Part shown: positions 1 through 14,000 of the stretch, piece by piece | Layout of the letters: every line of letters begins with the position of its first letter | How positions within the stretch are numbered: position 1 is the stretch's first letter | Origin: Archilochus colubris | Lineage: Eukaryota > Chordata > Aves > Apodiformes > Trochilidae | NCBI GenBank assembly: GCA_023079485.1 | Contig: CM041115.1 | Span: 42,711,805-42,775,804, forward strand | Direction: 5' to 3' | Length of the DNA stretch: 64,000 nt | Notes under the pieces: generated by a model | The model's database searches: none | Told to the model about the DNA's origin: nothing | The model's input: the letters and a program-made list of their open reading frames with translations, nothing else | Translations under genes and position numbers: made by a program

Positions 1-478
1 ATCCAACACAAACCCAAAAACTCTGAGGAGCCATATAAAGAAATCGATGGCGTGGCCACAACACGCTATAGTGTGGCTGGACTAAGTCCATATTCAGAGT
101 ACGAATTTCGAGTAGTTGCTGTAAATAACATTGGGCGAGGGCCACCCAGTGAGCCTGTGTCAACAAGGACTTCAGAGCAAGCACCTTCAAGTGCACCACG
201 AAATGTGCAGGCCCGTATGCTGAGCTCTACCACCATTTTGGTACAGTGGGAAGAACCTGAGGAACCTAATGGACAAATACAAGGTTACAGAGTTTATTAC
301 ACCATGGACCCCACTCAACACGTCAACAGCTGGATGAAGCACAATGTGGCTGATAGCCATATTACCACTATTGGGAATCTGGTACCCCAGAAAACGTACT
401 CTGTGAAGGTTCTTGCTTTCACATCTGTTGGGGATGGACCACTCTCTAGTGACATTCAAGTCATCACTCAAACAGGAG
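1..478 (+). CDS. PTPRD: PTPRD exon: end of FN1 and all of FN2 (5' partial)
   Basis: The reading frame starts at base 1 and runs 159 codons plus one base (phase 1). Window residues 1-60 are the C-terminal half of fibronectin III repeat 1, ending with the F-G strands '[20 protein letters not shown]'. Residues 61-159 are FN2, with the B-strand tryptophan in '[18 protein letters not shown]' and the tyrosine corner in '[14 protein letters not shown]'. FN repeats make up the membrane-proximal ectodomain that spaces the ligand-binding Ig domains from the membrane. The donor is G|gtaagc at 479, giving Gly-Val across the junction. The open frame runs about 215 nt into the intron, but that part does not resemble PTPRD. 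The exon start lies before the window. Confidence 0.96.
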
Positions 479-3400
479 GTAAGCCAGCAATGAATGGAAT
501 TGGAGTGAAAAAATTAATATTTACAGAAATTCTGCAGAGGGAGAATTCAAATTTGTTGTCGAAAAAACTTCCTCTTAAGGATAGCTGGTTTATTCAGACA
601 TCTTTTGCAGATAATGTTTTATCAGTTCCACAGTGCAAGTTGTCATTGAGTGGATATTATCATCTCAGACTTTCATTTCTTCACCACTTTTGAGAATTTT
701 CACTAACGTTAAACTGAAGTCTCAGGGAGATCTTCATCCTGAAGCTGACCAAGGTTGTAGATTCTATTTGGCAGCACTCTGTGCACCAAAAGTGTTTGTC
801 AAGTACATCTTTGCAGCCTTCTTTGAGGAGTTACCTGTGTTGGCAGGTTTTGTTTAGGTGACGTGTTATTGTCTTATGCTGCATCGCTCTAGTGAATCTT
901 GCTTTTGGACATTTAAAATGCATGTGTATTGCATGTGTATTCAAACAGTCAATAAGGTTCTGAAAACATATGAAAAATGAAAGCATAAAAAAATGAACAA
1001 ACCTTTCTGTAGGTTTGGGCAAGAAGGTCTGTAACAGTTTGGATTTATAAATCAAATCCTCTCTGCCTCCGCATAGCACATACCACAAGGTCACCATTTT
1101 CTTGTTTTATGTTTGCAGTTAGGTTGGTTTGTTTCTGTACAGGACTTTCAGGTTCATGAATTAGTTTTATTAGCAAAGGACAAGCAAGCATGATGAAAAA
1201 CATTGCAGAAAATTTTTATGAAATCAAAAGCGAGAAGCTCTTGTGGAGCTATGCTGCAGGAAAGGTGTTTTACTGTAGCAATAAGAAAAAAATGCTTCCT
1301 TTTTCTACCAGTTTAGAGAAAGCTGTGTGAACTACTACTGTAGGTTGATAATTGCCTAATACTACTTGATTTTTTTTTTTTTTTATTATTTTTTTTTTTT
1401 TTTTTTGGTACTGGAAAGGTTCCTGTTGAAGAGTTAAGCATTCCTCAAATTCTTAAAAATGTATCTCTTAAGTGTAACTAAAGACAGTTATGTTTTATCT
1501 GTTTTTTACTTCTTTTTTTTACCAATAAGCATTTAATAAAGAACAGGAATTGAGGTATTGTCCTGGAGTCTTTGTGTGTCACACAAAGGTTGAGGTACAA
1601 CCTTTTTCAGCATCTCAGCTGGGAAGTTACTAAGTTAAAAAAAAAATAAATTAAGAATTAACATTTTTTAAACTTCTAGTGGTACATTAAAGTGTACCCT
1701 TTTAATCTGTGGTCTGTGTGCACATGCAAGTGTAAATGTGTGCATTATAGTTTAAATTTCACAATTATAACCTTTCTCAGGGACTACTTTTTATATTGAC
1801 ATCTGACTTCTTTTTGAATACATGTGCAAAAAGCTTTTGAAGGAGAAGGCTGCTCATCTGTATTGTCACTTGCAACCATAAGCCTTTTAGATTAGCAAGA
1901 AATTGTCAGTGTCTTCTCTAGAGAGAAGGATGAAGCAATCGAAATAATGAGCACTAAGGCTCAGCTAGACAGGCTCAAGTTACATTACTTGCTGAGGTCA
2001 GATCACAAAAGCTCCGTTTATTAAAATCTTTATAGAACTTGCCACTAAATGTGCCTGTTTCTGATTACCATTGCAATCTGAAGAAATCACTACAATGTTA
2101 ACAGTGCAGGAGGGATCCTCAATAGATGTTTTAAAGTTCAACACAAAATTGACTTTATGTTTTTTTTTAATTTCTGGCTAGGTTGAAAATATAAAGAAAA
2201 GCATGGATGGAGCAAACAGGAGGCATTTTTGAGCACTGATATATGTGCTTGAAAAATTAACATTTTAAGCCAAACAGGAAAATAGCTAAGAAGATCTAGT
2301 GCAGTACTGCAGTCCAGGTTATGCTTACAAACTGTGATTCTCTCATCTTTCTATACAGCAGTTTCTCTTTAGTGAACACCGCAGAATAAAAGTCCCTTCT
2401 TGCCCTTCTCTTCCAAATTGTCTGTAGTCTAATTCTGAATATGACTGTTGTGGTTTAAGTCTCTCAAACTAAAGCTCATCCAAATGAATGTAATGTATTA
2501 CAGAGTTCCATTTAAAAACAGCAGAAACGGATTTGATGGAAACAGGAGTGGGATGGTTCTTTGTTTGGTTTTTCCCTTTTTGAAATAAATAAGCTTAGCA
2601 TTGCACATACATGGCTTAACAGATGCTTACTTTGAAGATACTATAGACAAAAAAATCTAATTGACAGCTATAACTTACAGGCTTTTTTAGCTTGGTTTTC
2701 TTTAAAGTTTCCTCCTGTATGCGTTTTCTGATTTTAGGAGAGAGATTATAAAAATTTAATAATTTGTTTTTAAAAGCCAATTTGCAAGAATCTTTGCAGA
2801 ACTGTTCTTTTGAAATGGCTATATGAGTAGCTCCTCACTTTGCAGGTCAGTCAAAACTATGCTGATGGCTTAAATTAGGTTTCTAATTAAAACATTAACT
2901 AGGAATATGTAGTTGGAGGAGAAGAGAAGGAAGCATATATTACTATAAGCTTTAATGTGAATCTTATTGCCCTTTTTCTTCACTGGAAAACAAATGTTCT
3001 TTCTGTTTATCTCCATATAGCTGCCCAGGACACACTTTTTAATGTGTTTTCCCACTTTTCCTTTCTCTGCTTCAAGTGGTAGGAGTATCCATGAGTAGTG
3101 TCTGAGCAATATACTTTAATCTGTGTGCAACAGAAAGATTCTTGAGCTTTGAAATTAATGTCTGGGTGTGTCTTTCATTTCAGTTTTTGTTTTTAATGTT
3201 CAAAGAGAAGATGGCTCCTGAAGGAATTTAGAGAATCCTGGATTTATTCTGAGTTTAGATAGAAAGAGGGGAGAGTCAGAGATGTCCTTTTGGGTAGTTT
3301 ATAAATGGAGAAAGAGAAAAAGTATTCTGAGAAATTAATGTGTACCTGTAAAAATAATGCTTCTTTCAAAAAGAACTTACAATATAATAGAAAGTGCTAT

Positions 3401-5921
3401 TTTTAAATCAAAGATTGGCAGTGGGTTTGGAGACTCCTATAAAAGGTAATCTTTTGAACACGTGGAAAAAGATGCTAATGATAAGGTCAAGTGTCTAGCT
3501 TACAAGGTGCATAAAAGGAGTCCTAAATTGAGGGAAAGGAGTTTATGGTTCTAGAGTTCTTACTGTAAAAGAAGATCAGAAATTCAGAGGAAGGAAGCCT
3601 ATAGCAAGGGAATACCGTTCTGTGTTGTAACAAGCTAGCTACTTTGCCAGACATTTCAGGTTTTTTTATGAACATATGAACAGGGAAACCTCATGTCTCT
3701 GAAACTTCAGAATACCCATCTCCTAATGAAGCATTTCATTTAAATGGACTTCCACAAGGGAAAGTTTGAGAGCTTGCAGGTGAAAACTCAACAGTGATAT
3801 GAGGAAGCAGGCAAAAGAATAATTTTGCATCTGCAATAGGGTGCAGGATGTTTTTTAATGACAAAATTCCTCTTAAAGACACATTTCTGGTCAAGTAGGA
3901 CAGGGAATTTCTGAATAACCCATCTGCTCCCAGATTCTTCCAGTTCCTTTATCTCATTATTTCATCTGAATGTCAACATGATAAGACTAATATTGAGGTT
4001 CTTAGTCTCACACGCTGATTTTCCCAACTTCTGGTCTCTCCCCTTTCTTCTGGTTAGAACACTATTTAGGGCATGGATGTGGGATCAGTTTATTTTCTTT
4101 AAATCTGATTTTTTTCAAGTCCATAACTCTGGCTTTTGCAAATATATGGATGAGCACTGGGAATATGGAGACATTACACTGAATTTAACTATGGAATAAA
4201 GTAGTTTGAAATAATTTTAAGAGAATTCTATAGCTACACTGCAGAACTAGACTGTAGACAGAATCTCTTTGAAGAATAATTCATTTCTTCAGTGTAGTCA
4301 CTCAAAAAAGTCTATGCAGACTTTTAAGATTGCACATTTATTTTGTTCTGCGGGCTCCCTCAGTGTCAGTTACTCATTATTTCAAGAAAGAGATTTTTTT
4401 ATTTTTGGTTATTTTTCACAAAATGTGCTGTGCTCTTAGGTCATTTAAAAGATATTGTGCTTATTATTTTTAATGCTGTGGTTCTGTGATAGTGCAGAAC
4501 TGCAAACTTCAACTATCTCTAGATTCCTTTTAGGAGGTTATTTCTTTTGTAGCAGTGTCTTGATCAATCTGTTGTCCTGTGCAAAACTGATTCATAACTT
4601 AACCAATTGAGTTTTACTCTATGCATGAATTTGACCCCAGCAATGCCATCAGGCCATTTCTAGTGTGGAGATTCTCTTCTCTTTCCAGCATCACTTGTAA
4701 ACACTGTACAACCCTGGAGCGTTTTTCTAGTTACCTCGGCTACCTGAGGAGCTGTGGGGGGAGCTGAAAGGCCTTTTTGATTAGAGATCCCATTTCTGTT
4801 GTGCACTTGAATCAGGCATGGATATAGAACTACATATGCAGGAAAAGGTTCAGCAACCTGTGTTTGTTTCTGCTTGTCCAACAATAAACTAGGCAAGGGA
4901 AGGTGTAGGATTTGATGTCAAGTTTTGAAAAGAGTAATTCTGGACATTGTTCTTTATTTTGTTCCTCCATTACGTTTTCTCAATGTGTGTACCACCTAGG
5001 TTGTGAGATGCTCATAACTGATAATTCAGTGTGCAGTAAAGTTGTGGGGTTTAATGTGGTTTTGTAGAGAACATTTACCTCAAAGCAGAAAGGACAGAAA
5101 GGAGGATACTGAGTAAATGCTTACTCAAAAATTCCTCATTCAGTGAGATGACCGTGTATAGCACTAATATGGAAAGATAATTTTATCTGTGTAATTAAAA
5201 GCACTTCAGCAAAAGTATAAAGTCCACTTACTTAGTTTCCCTAGTTTTTTACTTCTCTGAAGATGGAAAATAGACCAGTACCTTCTGTCAGCATCCTACA
5301 GCTTGGCTTAATTCCCATGTGCCACTGAAGAATTTGAACAGTTGTTGTATGTTCTAGGCATAAATTCTAAATAGTTTAAGTTATTGTTGCAGTTTCTTAT
5401 CTAGTACTTTTCCTTTGGCTTAAACCTTGGGTTCCCTATCAGAGTTTATCTGCAACACGCTTTGTTTAGTTTCTGTTACTATGTTTTGTTTTCTTCCTTT
5501 CATATCTTTTTGAACTGTTTGGAGTGGTGCAGATTTTGGTGTTACTTCTTTCTTCTCTCAGTGTTTCCAGCTTCATAGTTGCCTAGTTGTTGTTGAAAAA
5601 TGTGAGGGGAGACTTGATTTTGCAGCAAGGTATTATTTTGACAAACAGCATTTGGAAAAGTCCAGTTAACCATCAACTTGTCTTAAGAAGTAGTAGAAAA
5701 ATTGCAGACATAGGACCATAAAGGGTTTTTATGGGAAGGAACACTTTGAGGATGAGGGTCTTAAAATGTACAGAGAGACAGGAAGTACCTTTTGTTCTCC
5801 ATCTGCTACCTTATTTATCATAACAGATGGTGTCAGCCTTCATAGAGGTCACTTGACTGGTCATTTACTGTTACTGCCTGGCTGTGTTCTACCATTCATG
5901 TATCCATGTGTTAAGCACAGG

Positions 5922-6998
5922 TCATAGCATCACAGGATGACTCAGGCTGGCAGGGTGATCTGTGGAGGTTTCCAGCCACTGCCCAGAGCAGGCTCAGCTG
6001 TGGGTTGAGACGAGGCTGCTCAGGGCTTCAACCAGTTAAGGCATAAACCACCCCAAGGCTGGATATGGTCCAGCCTCCCTGGGCCCTAGCTGCATGACTG
6101 GGCTGTCGTCCTGAAGAAAAATTTTCTTCAGCCTGAGCTTTCAGCTTGTGCTTCCAGCTCCTTCCTTCCTTCTCCCACAGATGTGGAGACCCCAGCTGTG
6201 TCTCCTCTGTCCCTCCCATTGGTGTCCATGGATGCTGTTTGGTATCCTCAGACCCATTGCTTGTCCTTTCTGAACCAGCCCAAGTCTTACATCCTCCCAT
6301 TGGAAGGCAAGAGGTCCAGCCCAGAGCCATCTTGCTGAGGCCCAAAAGCAGATAGAATACCCAGATATGGGTGGTCTAAGGGGCACTGAGCAGAATGAGC
6401 TGTTGCTGCACTTGGGCTCATATTGAGCTTCTTGTCAATCAGCAACCCCAAGTCCTTCTCCTTCAGGGCTACTCTCAACCCACTCTGTACCCAGCTTGTA
6501 ATTATGCCTGGGATTGGCCCAATCCAGATGCAGGACCTTGCACTTGGACTTGTTTAACCTCATTCAGTTTGAACTGGACATTTCTCAAGCCTGTCTCGTA
6601 TACCACATTAAGCACCACTGGCCTTCGTTCCCTTAGTTTTCTTTTTGAAAAAGGGGGGTAATGTTTCCCCTTTTCCAATCTGTGGGAGCTTCTCCAGACT
6701 GCCACAGCTTCTCAAATATGATGGCTAGTGGCTAGCAACTTTGGCCACTTTCCTTCAGGACCCATGGATGCATCTCATCAGATCCCATGGACTTGTGCAC
6801 TTTCAGGTTCTCTAGGTGTTCCCAGACCTGACCTGCACTTACTCTGGATGCTCTTCACTCTCCCAGACCCAGCCATAGTCTTCTGTGACATGGGTGGTGC
6901 AGCTCAAGCAGTAATCAGTGAAGACTGAAGGGAAAGTCATTGAGTACTTCTATATTCTTGGTAACCAGGTCACCTGTATCCCCACATTCTCTCTTGTT
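5922..6998 (-). mobile_element. CR1 LINE relic, minus strand
   Basis: The left edge resembles a reverse-complemented CR1 3' end ('gtcatagcatcacaggatga'). Further in, 6400-6560 matches the avian CR1 stretch about nested 'dead' wording such as 'gcaggaccttgcacttgg'. The region 6740-6960 continues with another recognisable CR1-type segment. It is relatively GC-rich against the intron and has no intact reading frame. Short open frames on both strands here are remnants or chance. The boundaries are approximate, because the right end fades into unique intron sequence near 6990-7010. Confidence 0.7.
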
Positions 6999-7624
6999 TT
7001 TTCTTTTTTCTGTAGAGGTATGCACCTGTAGAGGTGGATGTACTGTGTGATTCATGCATTCTTCTGCACTTTTCTATTTTGTCCCGATTCTGAAAAAAAT
7101 TAAAAAACAGATAAATGAATGGTAGAGACTTGCAGCCTCCACACAGGAACTTTAATATACACCTTGTGTTGACAGATTATCTGTCTGTTTAAAGGTTAAA
7201 TATCAAACCCGCGCCAGTATACATGAGGGCAATGTTATCCTCAGAATAACATTCCAGAAAAGTCTGGACAAGATAAGAATTAATTACTTATACTGTTTGC
7301 TCTTCAGTGTTTTTCAGCCTTTTACTGGACAAAATAAATGTACTTGTACGGCTTTAATAAAATTTTACCCTTAAAAATGATTGTGAAACAATGATTATTG
7401 TCACATCCTACTTGTCACATCTGTTCTCAGTATTTGCTAAGAAGTACATATCTTTCTTTTTTTCCTTAAAAATAAAAACATGCCAAATTTTATTCTTGAA
7501 AACAGAAATGTTGTGGTAGACTGTTTCATGCCTGTCAACTGCACTATTAACTGAAATTACTAATTGTTACTATACGTTACTATACATAGCATTCATGATT
7601 ATACATTTACTATTTGTGTCCTTG

Positions 7625-7697
7625 CCCATGGCAGGGGGCTTGGAATTATATGTTCTCTAAGGCCCCTTGCAGCACAAACAATTCTATGATTCTGTGA
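7625..7697 (+). mobile_element. CR1 LINE 3' tail, short, plus strand
   Basis: The segment reads as the last roughly 70 bases of a CR1 in sense orientation: a CAGGGGGCTTGGAATTA-like motif followed by AAGGCCCCTTGCAGC and ending in the characteristic tail 'attctatgattctgtga'. It is strongly 5' truncated, as is usual for CR1. Confidence 0.8.
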
Positions 7698-8579
7698 AAA
7701 TAATGTTTTGGAACTCAAGTGATGAAAATATGGTATGTAGTCCAATGACAGTGTTATATATTAATGTCTTTTCCCCAGGAACCTTATTATTTGCCATGGA
7801 TTTGCAGAAGTCAATGAGAGTAACATGGGTGATTTCTGTGACCATTGCGCAAGAAATAGTACAGATAATATTCTTGACTAATGGAATAAAAGCTGCATTT
7901 TTAGTTCTTGCAATTAGAAAGTGTTGTCACTATAAATTCAAGCTATTTAGGTAAAAATTACCAGTCATTAAAAGACAAGAAATATATCACTTAATAAGAA
8001 TATTATTTATTGTAGGTTATAAACTTGTTCAGGTGACAAAAGCATTTAATATTTATGTGCCTTCTTAAAGAGCAGGATGTTTAGTATCTTAGTTATTTTT
8101 GAGCTCAGCAAACCATTTTCAGATTTGGAAATATGTCTAATGGTTTTAACACTTTCTGCTTGACTATTCCAGCCCATCTGATGTAATACTAGCATTTCCC
8201 CAAATACACACGCATATGTATATGTCTATGCATGTCATTTCACACATAGGTTATTAGATTGGTGGTGTTCATCATCAGGCTTCTGTTCAATTTCAGCCTT
8301 TTACATTTCAGTTCTTTGTGCCTTATTTACCCTGCCAAGCATTTATTTGAAATACATGGTAATTTGTAATGAGTGAATTAAATATATCATTACTCTTTTT
8401 TGTGAGCATGAAAATTAATTTATTTCATAGTACTCTTAATAATTTTTTCTTTTAAATTCAGTAAGTTCAATGAAGTAATATTGTGTGAAATGTTCAGATA
8501 ATAGCCTAGTAAGATTTGAAAGATAAATATTGAACTAATCAAATAAGCAATTAGTAACACTTCTCAACTTTTCTTTTAG

Positions 8580-8713
8580 TGCCTGGTCAGCCACTGAACT
8601 TCAAAGCAGAACCTGAATCTGAAACAAGCATATTACTTTCCTGGACACCTCCACGCTCTGATACCATTTCCAGCTATGAACTGGTTTACAAAGATGGAGA
8701 GCATGGGGAGGAG
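8580..8713 (+). CDS. PTPRD: PTPRD exon: first half of FN3
   Basis: This 134 nt exon (phase 1 to 0) opens with TG, which completes the Val codon of '[18 protein letters not shown]'. It carries strands A to C of FN3, with the B-strand tryptophan in '[13 protein letters not shown]' and the C-strand '[13 protein letters not shown]'. The acceptor is ttttag at 8578-8579 and the donor is gtaagtg at 8714. The Ser in 'TISSYELVY' is a minor variation. FN3 is split between this exon and 10876-11020, unlike FN4, which is a single exon. Confidence 0.96.
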
Positions 8714-10875
8714 GTAAGTGAAAAGACTGTTCATCTTTTAAATGTTCTTGAATGAATTAGACATAAAATGCTACAGGGGTTTAGAACTGATGGATGTCTA
8801 ACTTTCTTTAGTACAACTGCCTTGATGTTTAACAGTTTGTTAAACCTACCTGTCAGCCTAATGATAGATTGACACCAGCTGGTGGAATTTTGCTGATGCT
8901 AGCAATGAGTCATCTGCAGAAGCTGCACCCAGTTTCATGCATTGATCATATCTCTCCAATCCTGTTCCTCTACAAAGGCTTGGAAGCAGTACTGTTTTGG
9001 GTTGTGTAATGGACTCACTATGATTTTTTGCACTCACACTAGGACTTTGAAGTCTGAGAGCATTTTTGTGTCTCTTGTGCTACCATGTAATAGAGATTTC
9101 AAGCTTCTCTAATCTCTCAGTGTTACTTGTGAAGAAAATACAATTGTTTTTAATAAAGATAAAAACCTGCCATGAACTTTTCCTATACCATCATCTGAAC
9201 AAGGGGATTGAGTGCACCCTCAGTAAGTTTGGAGACAACAGCAAGTTGGGCAGGACTCTTAATCTCTTTGGGGATAGAAAGGCCCTGCAGAGGAATCTAC
9301 CCAAGATGGATTGACAGGCCAAGGCCAATTGTATGAGGTTCAACAAAGCCAAGTGTCGGGTTCTGCACATGAATCACAACAACCCCATGAAAAACTATAG
9401 GCTTGGGGAAGAGTGGATTGGAAGCTGCCCAGAGGAAGAGGACCTGTGGATGCTGGTCAACAACCAGCTGAATGTAAGCCAGTAGTGTGCCCAAGTGGCC
9501 AATGACATCCTGGCTTCTGTCAGGAGCAGTGTGGCCAGCGGGCTTATGGAAGTGATTGTCCCCCTGTACTCAGCACTGATGAGGCTGTATATGGGGTACT
9601 GTGCTCAGTTTTGGGCTGCCTCACTGCAAGAAAGACATTGAGGTACTAGAGTGAGTCCAAAGAAGGGTATAAAAGGTCGTTGCAGACCAAATCCAATGAG
9701 AAATGGCTGAGGGAACAAGATCTTCTTAGTCTGGAAAAAAGGAGGCTGAAGGGACAACTCAATCTCTACAACTACCTGAAAAAAGGTTGTAATGAGGCCT
9801 GGGGCCATCTGAGAGGATGGGGGGAAATGACCTTAAATTGCGCCAGGGGAGGTTTAGATGGAATATTATGAAAAAATCCTTTACTGAAAGGTTTGACAGG
9901 TATTGAAGCAGGGCGGCCAGTGAACTGGTGGAGTCACCATCCCTGGGGATATTTAAAAGGCATGTAGATGTGGTACATAGGTACATAGTTTGGTGGTTGA
10001 CTTTGCAGTGCTAGGTTACGAGTTGGACTCGATAATCTTGGTCTTTTCCAACCCAAGTGAATCTGTAATTCTCTGATTATTTCTTAAAGAATTTTCAGTT
10101 TGAGGGCCTCTATGGTGGTAGTGTCATAGACTTTAAAATAAACTGTTCTTCTAATACAGAAACCATGTGACACCTTCATGATATGGAAGCCAGGTGTCCC
10201 AAACAAAGGCAGAAGCTGGCAGTCTCAGAAAGCAGCTGGAGAGTGTCAGCCTCATTGATTTCTCCTGCATCATCAACTCATTGTTGATGCTTTAGCTAAG
10301 CTTATGTTTGTGGTGGCTTCATACATAGGTGAATGTGTGAATGCATAAACATATTTTGTGGAATAGGGCCAGATCCATATTTCACTTCCAAATAGGATTC
10401 AGGCCCCTGCTTAATAAGTTATCATTTAGAATTATTACTTCTTAATAATTTGAACTCAAATTTAACTACAACAAGGTTAAACTCAAGATTACTCACATTT
10501 ATACCCACATTATAAAGCCATGTACTTCACTGTCATTAGAGGTATCTAGATAATTCTTTGTTAATGTGTTATTGTCTGAAAATCCTTTTACACTTTTTAC
10601 ACAGCTATTACTTCCTCAGTCAAACAATACTTCTGTCTCTGAGTTTCACCCATTAAGCTGTCAACTTAAAAAATATTGCTCCTTAGTGTGTTTGTCAAAA
10701 GTAATGTATTCAGTTTTGTTTTGGTGTAGTTTGGTTTTGTTCTGATTTATTTTCTTGAATTTAATTTTTCTCAATGGGTTTATTGTCAGAGTATAAAAGC
10801 ATTTCTTTAGTACGCAACATACAGAGTTCAGAGTCTCTGCATTAATCAAGACCTCCTCTTATTACTCACTTTTAG
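8714..10875 (+). other. PTPRD: Intron inside FN3
   Basis: A 2.2 kb intron; about 885 bases of it (9196-10080) are a plus-strand CR1. The remainder is AT-rich unique sequence with nothing recognisable. Confidence 0.85.
9196..10080 (+). mobile_element. CR1 LINE 3' portion, plus strand
   Basis: The sequence follows the 3' third of avian CR1 in sense order. It starts with 'gagtgcaccctcagtaagtt', then 'gtgtgcccaagtggccaa' and 'tactgtgctcagttttgggc', then the GGAGGCTGAAGGGA and CAGGGGAGGTTTAGATGGA stretches, and ends with 'ggttggactcga'-like sequence and a degraded ATTCTCTGATTA tail. The coding frame of the ORF2 C-terminus is broken by frameshifts and stops, so it is an inactive 5'-truncated copy. 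Confidence 0.88.
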
Positions 10876-11020
10876 CAACGTGTTTCCACTGAACCTACTA
10901 CATCTTATCGCCTACAAGGCTTAAAGCCAAACAGCTTGTACTTATTCCGTCTAGCTGCACGTTCTCCCCAAGGCTTGGGTGCTTCAACAGCAGAAATCTC
11001 AGCGAGAACAATGCAGTCAA
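10876..11020 (+). CDS. PTPRD: PTPRD exon: second half of FN3
   Basis: This 145 nt exon (phase 0 to 1) encodes '[20 protein letters not shown]' and then strands F and G of FN3, '[17 protein letters not shown]', finishing 'ARTMQS' plus one base. The acceptor is tttttag at 10874-10875 and the donor is gtaggtg at 11021. The tyrosine corner of the FN fold is in '[13 protein letters not shown]'. The phase-1 end matches the phase-1 start of FN4 and of later FN modules, so an exon block starting after this point can be skipped in frame. Confidence 0.96.
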
Positions 11021-14000
11021 GTAGGTGTCTTTCCTTACCAACTTAATTTCATTGTCTTGTATTCCTCCAAGTGATTAAGCTCAGGAGCCCACAGAGGCAG
11101 CAACAGAGAAGAATGCAAAATGAGAAAAGTACAGCATTCACAGTGCTTAATACACCAAAAGAATACGTAAAATGTGTGGGTTTGTAGGTGTATTCTGATC
11201 AACATAACATGAGTGGCTTTTAAAGTTTCAGAAAAAAAGCTCTGTAAATCACTGTCTAAGGATCCAGCATTATGCTGCCATAAGGATATATTCTTTTATG
11301 TTAAAATAGGATGAAATGCTTTATCATGCAATAGTTGTACATTAACAACACTCCTCCATCTTTTAAATTTCATCTGCCCAGTCTGCCAATTTCTTGTAAT
11401 ATTACATTGATCCTGTAGCATACCTCTGAAGTACAAGAAGAAAAAATCGTTTTCTCACTGGATGCTTAGTGGATGCAATGTCATGATCTCATCACATTTG
11501 TCTGTAAATGAGGTAAAAAATATATTAGGGATACAAAAGAGTGTGCTACCCTTGCCTGACAAGTTATGCTTTCCTGTTAGTTTTCATTACACTGTATAGT
11601 TTTAAAGCTTAGTGCAACTCTCTATGTATTTGTTTGAAGTAATACTATTCAATAGAAAATTCAGATACTCAATTGACAGGAGGCATTTTAATTCACAGTT
11701 ATGACAAATGTGATTATACCATCAATCTTTTTTTTATTATTATATATTAATTGTAATTAGTGAGACTGTTTAGCAGCCCCTTTAATCCCTTATAGTTCAG
11801 CAGAACTTTAACCAAAGGGAAATGTGCTTCTAAAGCACGTCTAAGGTGTTTGGAATAAGCGTAGAAGACTATTACATAACACAAGGCTTGTTTTAGATAT
11901 AATGGCAAGGCATATTTCAATTATATTAATCCATAGTTAATAATTTGGTGAGGGAAAATGTATTTATTTATTCTGGGAGCCATTTCAGATATTTAGAATG
12001 CTCATTCTCTTGTATTGGGTAAGATAGGTTAGACTGTGCATACAAAATAAATATCTAGGGGCCGATTTTGTATATTGTAACATACACATATAAAAGCACA
12101 CTGTCATTTTTCTGTTTTTGAATATAGGAATATATTCTGCTTACTCAGCCATGTGTCTTCATATGTTAGATTTATCCAGTTGATCTCAATGGGCAGACCC
12201 TGGTAATTTGCTGAAAAGATTGCAGATGGGTTTTTTTGGAAGATTTGTGTATTTCAGGAAAAAAAAAACATATGCAATAATACAACTGGCGACACAAGGA
12301 GCCTATAGATTACCATTAGTTACATAAATGTGATGTTTTGTGTTTTCAGAGCATAATGGATTAAAAATTGGTGAAATTCTATCAGAGTAGTAGCAATAGT
12401 CACCAGCATATACTGTTGCCTTTCATCTTGGTTTCAGAAAAAGTTGCTACAGGGATTTATGTCTTTATGTATAAGATTCTTAGGGGACATTTTACTTGTT
12501 TTTTTATGTCTTGCACAAGTCAATGGTAAAAGGGGACCAACAGATTTTGAGTACCTGATGACTGAATTAGCATAAAAAATCCAACAAATAGGATAATTTT
12601 CTTCTGTTCACCCATCCAACTCCTCTACTTAGTTGAAATTCCCTCTTGTTTTCCCTTCAGAAGAACAGTGTACCATACTGTGTAATAAGCTATTGATCCC
12701 TGTAGAAGAGCTGTAGGAAACTGAAAGATACATGTGTAAATGCAATAGGACACAGCAGGTTCCTGGGCCTTCTCTGTTGCTTTAATTTTGTTTGATGTGC
12801 TTAGTCTAAGTGCCAGAAATCCATGTTGGGTTTTTTCCCCTTAAGAAATGGGAAAAAATAGTAGGAAATAAAGAAACCAAACCATAAAGATCTTTCATCC
12901 AAAGTTTATGTTTCCCTATTGTAAGTTTTCCTTGCAAAAGAGAAGGCAGAAAGAGGAAGGGAGTCCACATCCACTACTTAAGCCAGTGAATTTGAACTAT
13001 AACATTTTTAGTGCACTGAACGATCTCAGATAGTAAGGACAGGCTAAGTTAAAGTGCATTTAAGCACTTGGATGCATACCTAACTTTCAGTACTTACATT
13101 GCCTCACTGAAAGCAATGGAATGACGTACATGCTTAAATACTGGAGCCTCAAAAAGGTAAATATGTTGACCGACTCCTTTGAGTACAAATCAGTAAAGGT
13201 GAGCAATTTTGCTCTGAAAGATTGTTGTGAGTGACAAAGACAAAATCAGCCTCTCACCATTCTTCTGTGCTGAGTTTGTGAACTCTCTTTGTAAAATGAG
13301 TGCCTGGTTTCTTGACACATTGTTTGGGGGTAGATTTTTTTTTTTTTCCCTGTAGAAGTTACGTACATTACTGGTAGGATTTAATTCTTTGGTAGCAAAG
13401 GTGTCTCCAAGAGGAGTTAAAAAAATAAAACTGACTGCTGATCTAGGGTAAGTACAAGTTACAGTCAGAATCAACAAGCCTGTCACTTTTTCCTGGTAGG
13501 TAAAACTTCAACTAAGACTTTATTCATCTTCTGTTGACTGCATGCTCGTAGAATGTTGGCTACAATAAATGTTTCAGTAAATGCTTTCCACTTAAACATG
13601 TTGCTGTTGACTTGTGTCAGGCAGACTCAGTGAAAAAATCTTTTAAGAAATGAAAATTCGATTATGAGAGTGGGAAGGCTACAAAAATGGCAATTTATGG
13701 AACAATTTCTAGCAATTATTGCAAGTTTTTAGGAATTCTGTGAAAAGATACTTTTGTTCAAATAAAACAAACAAGCTTGAAGAGGATTATGTCCAAATAC
13801 ATAAATCAATGCATGTTGTGTGTCACTTATTATACTATAACTTGCACTAATTGCAATGATGATAAAAATAGATCAGTAGTCATAGAAGTGTCAAGTTTTT
13901 GTTTTATTTCAAGAAGAATTTTCATTACAGGTAGGTAATATTATTTTGAGGTTTCATTTTCATGTATTTCCCCTACATCCTTTTTCACCATTTAGTTGGT

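Larger units (their letters stand above)
479..8579 (+). other. PTPRD: Intron between FN2 and FN3 exons
   Basis: An 8.1 kb AT-rich intron with donor gtaagc and acceptor ttcttttag. It holds a long minus-strand CR1 relic (about 5922-6998) and a short plus-strand CR1 3' tail (7625-7697). A T-rich block sits at 1369-1406. I see no other gene or structured RNA in it. Confidence 0.85.

Noticed and set aside
479..693. Extension of the FN2 reading frame past position 478
   Set aside because: The donor gtaagc at 479 restores the PTPRD frame with the FN3 exon. The extension has no similarity to the family and is intron read-through.
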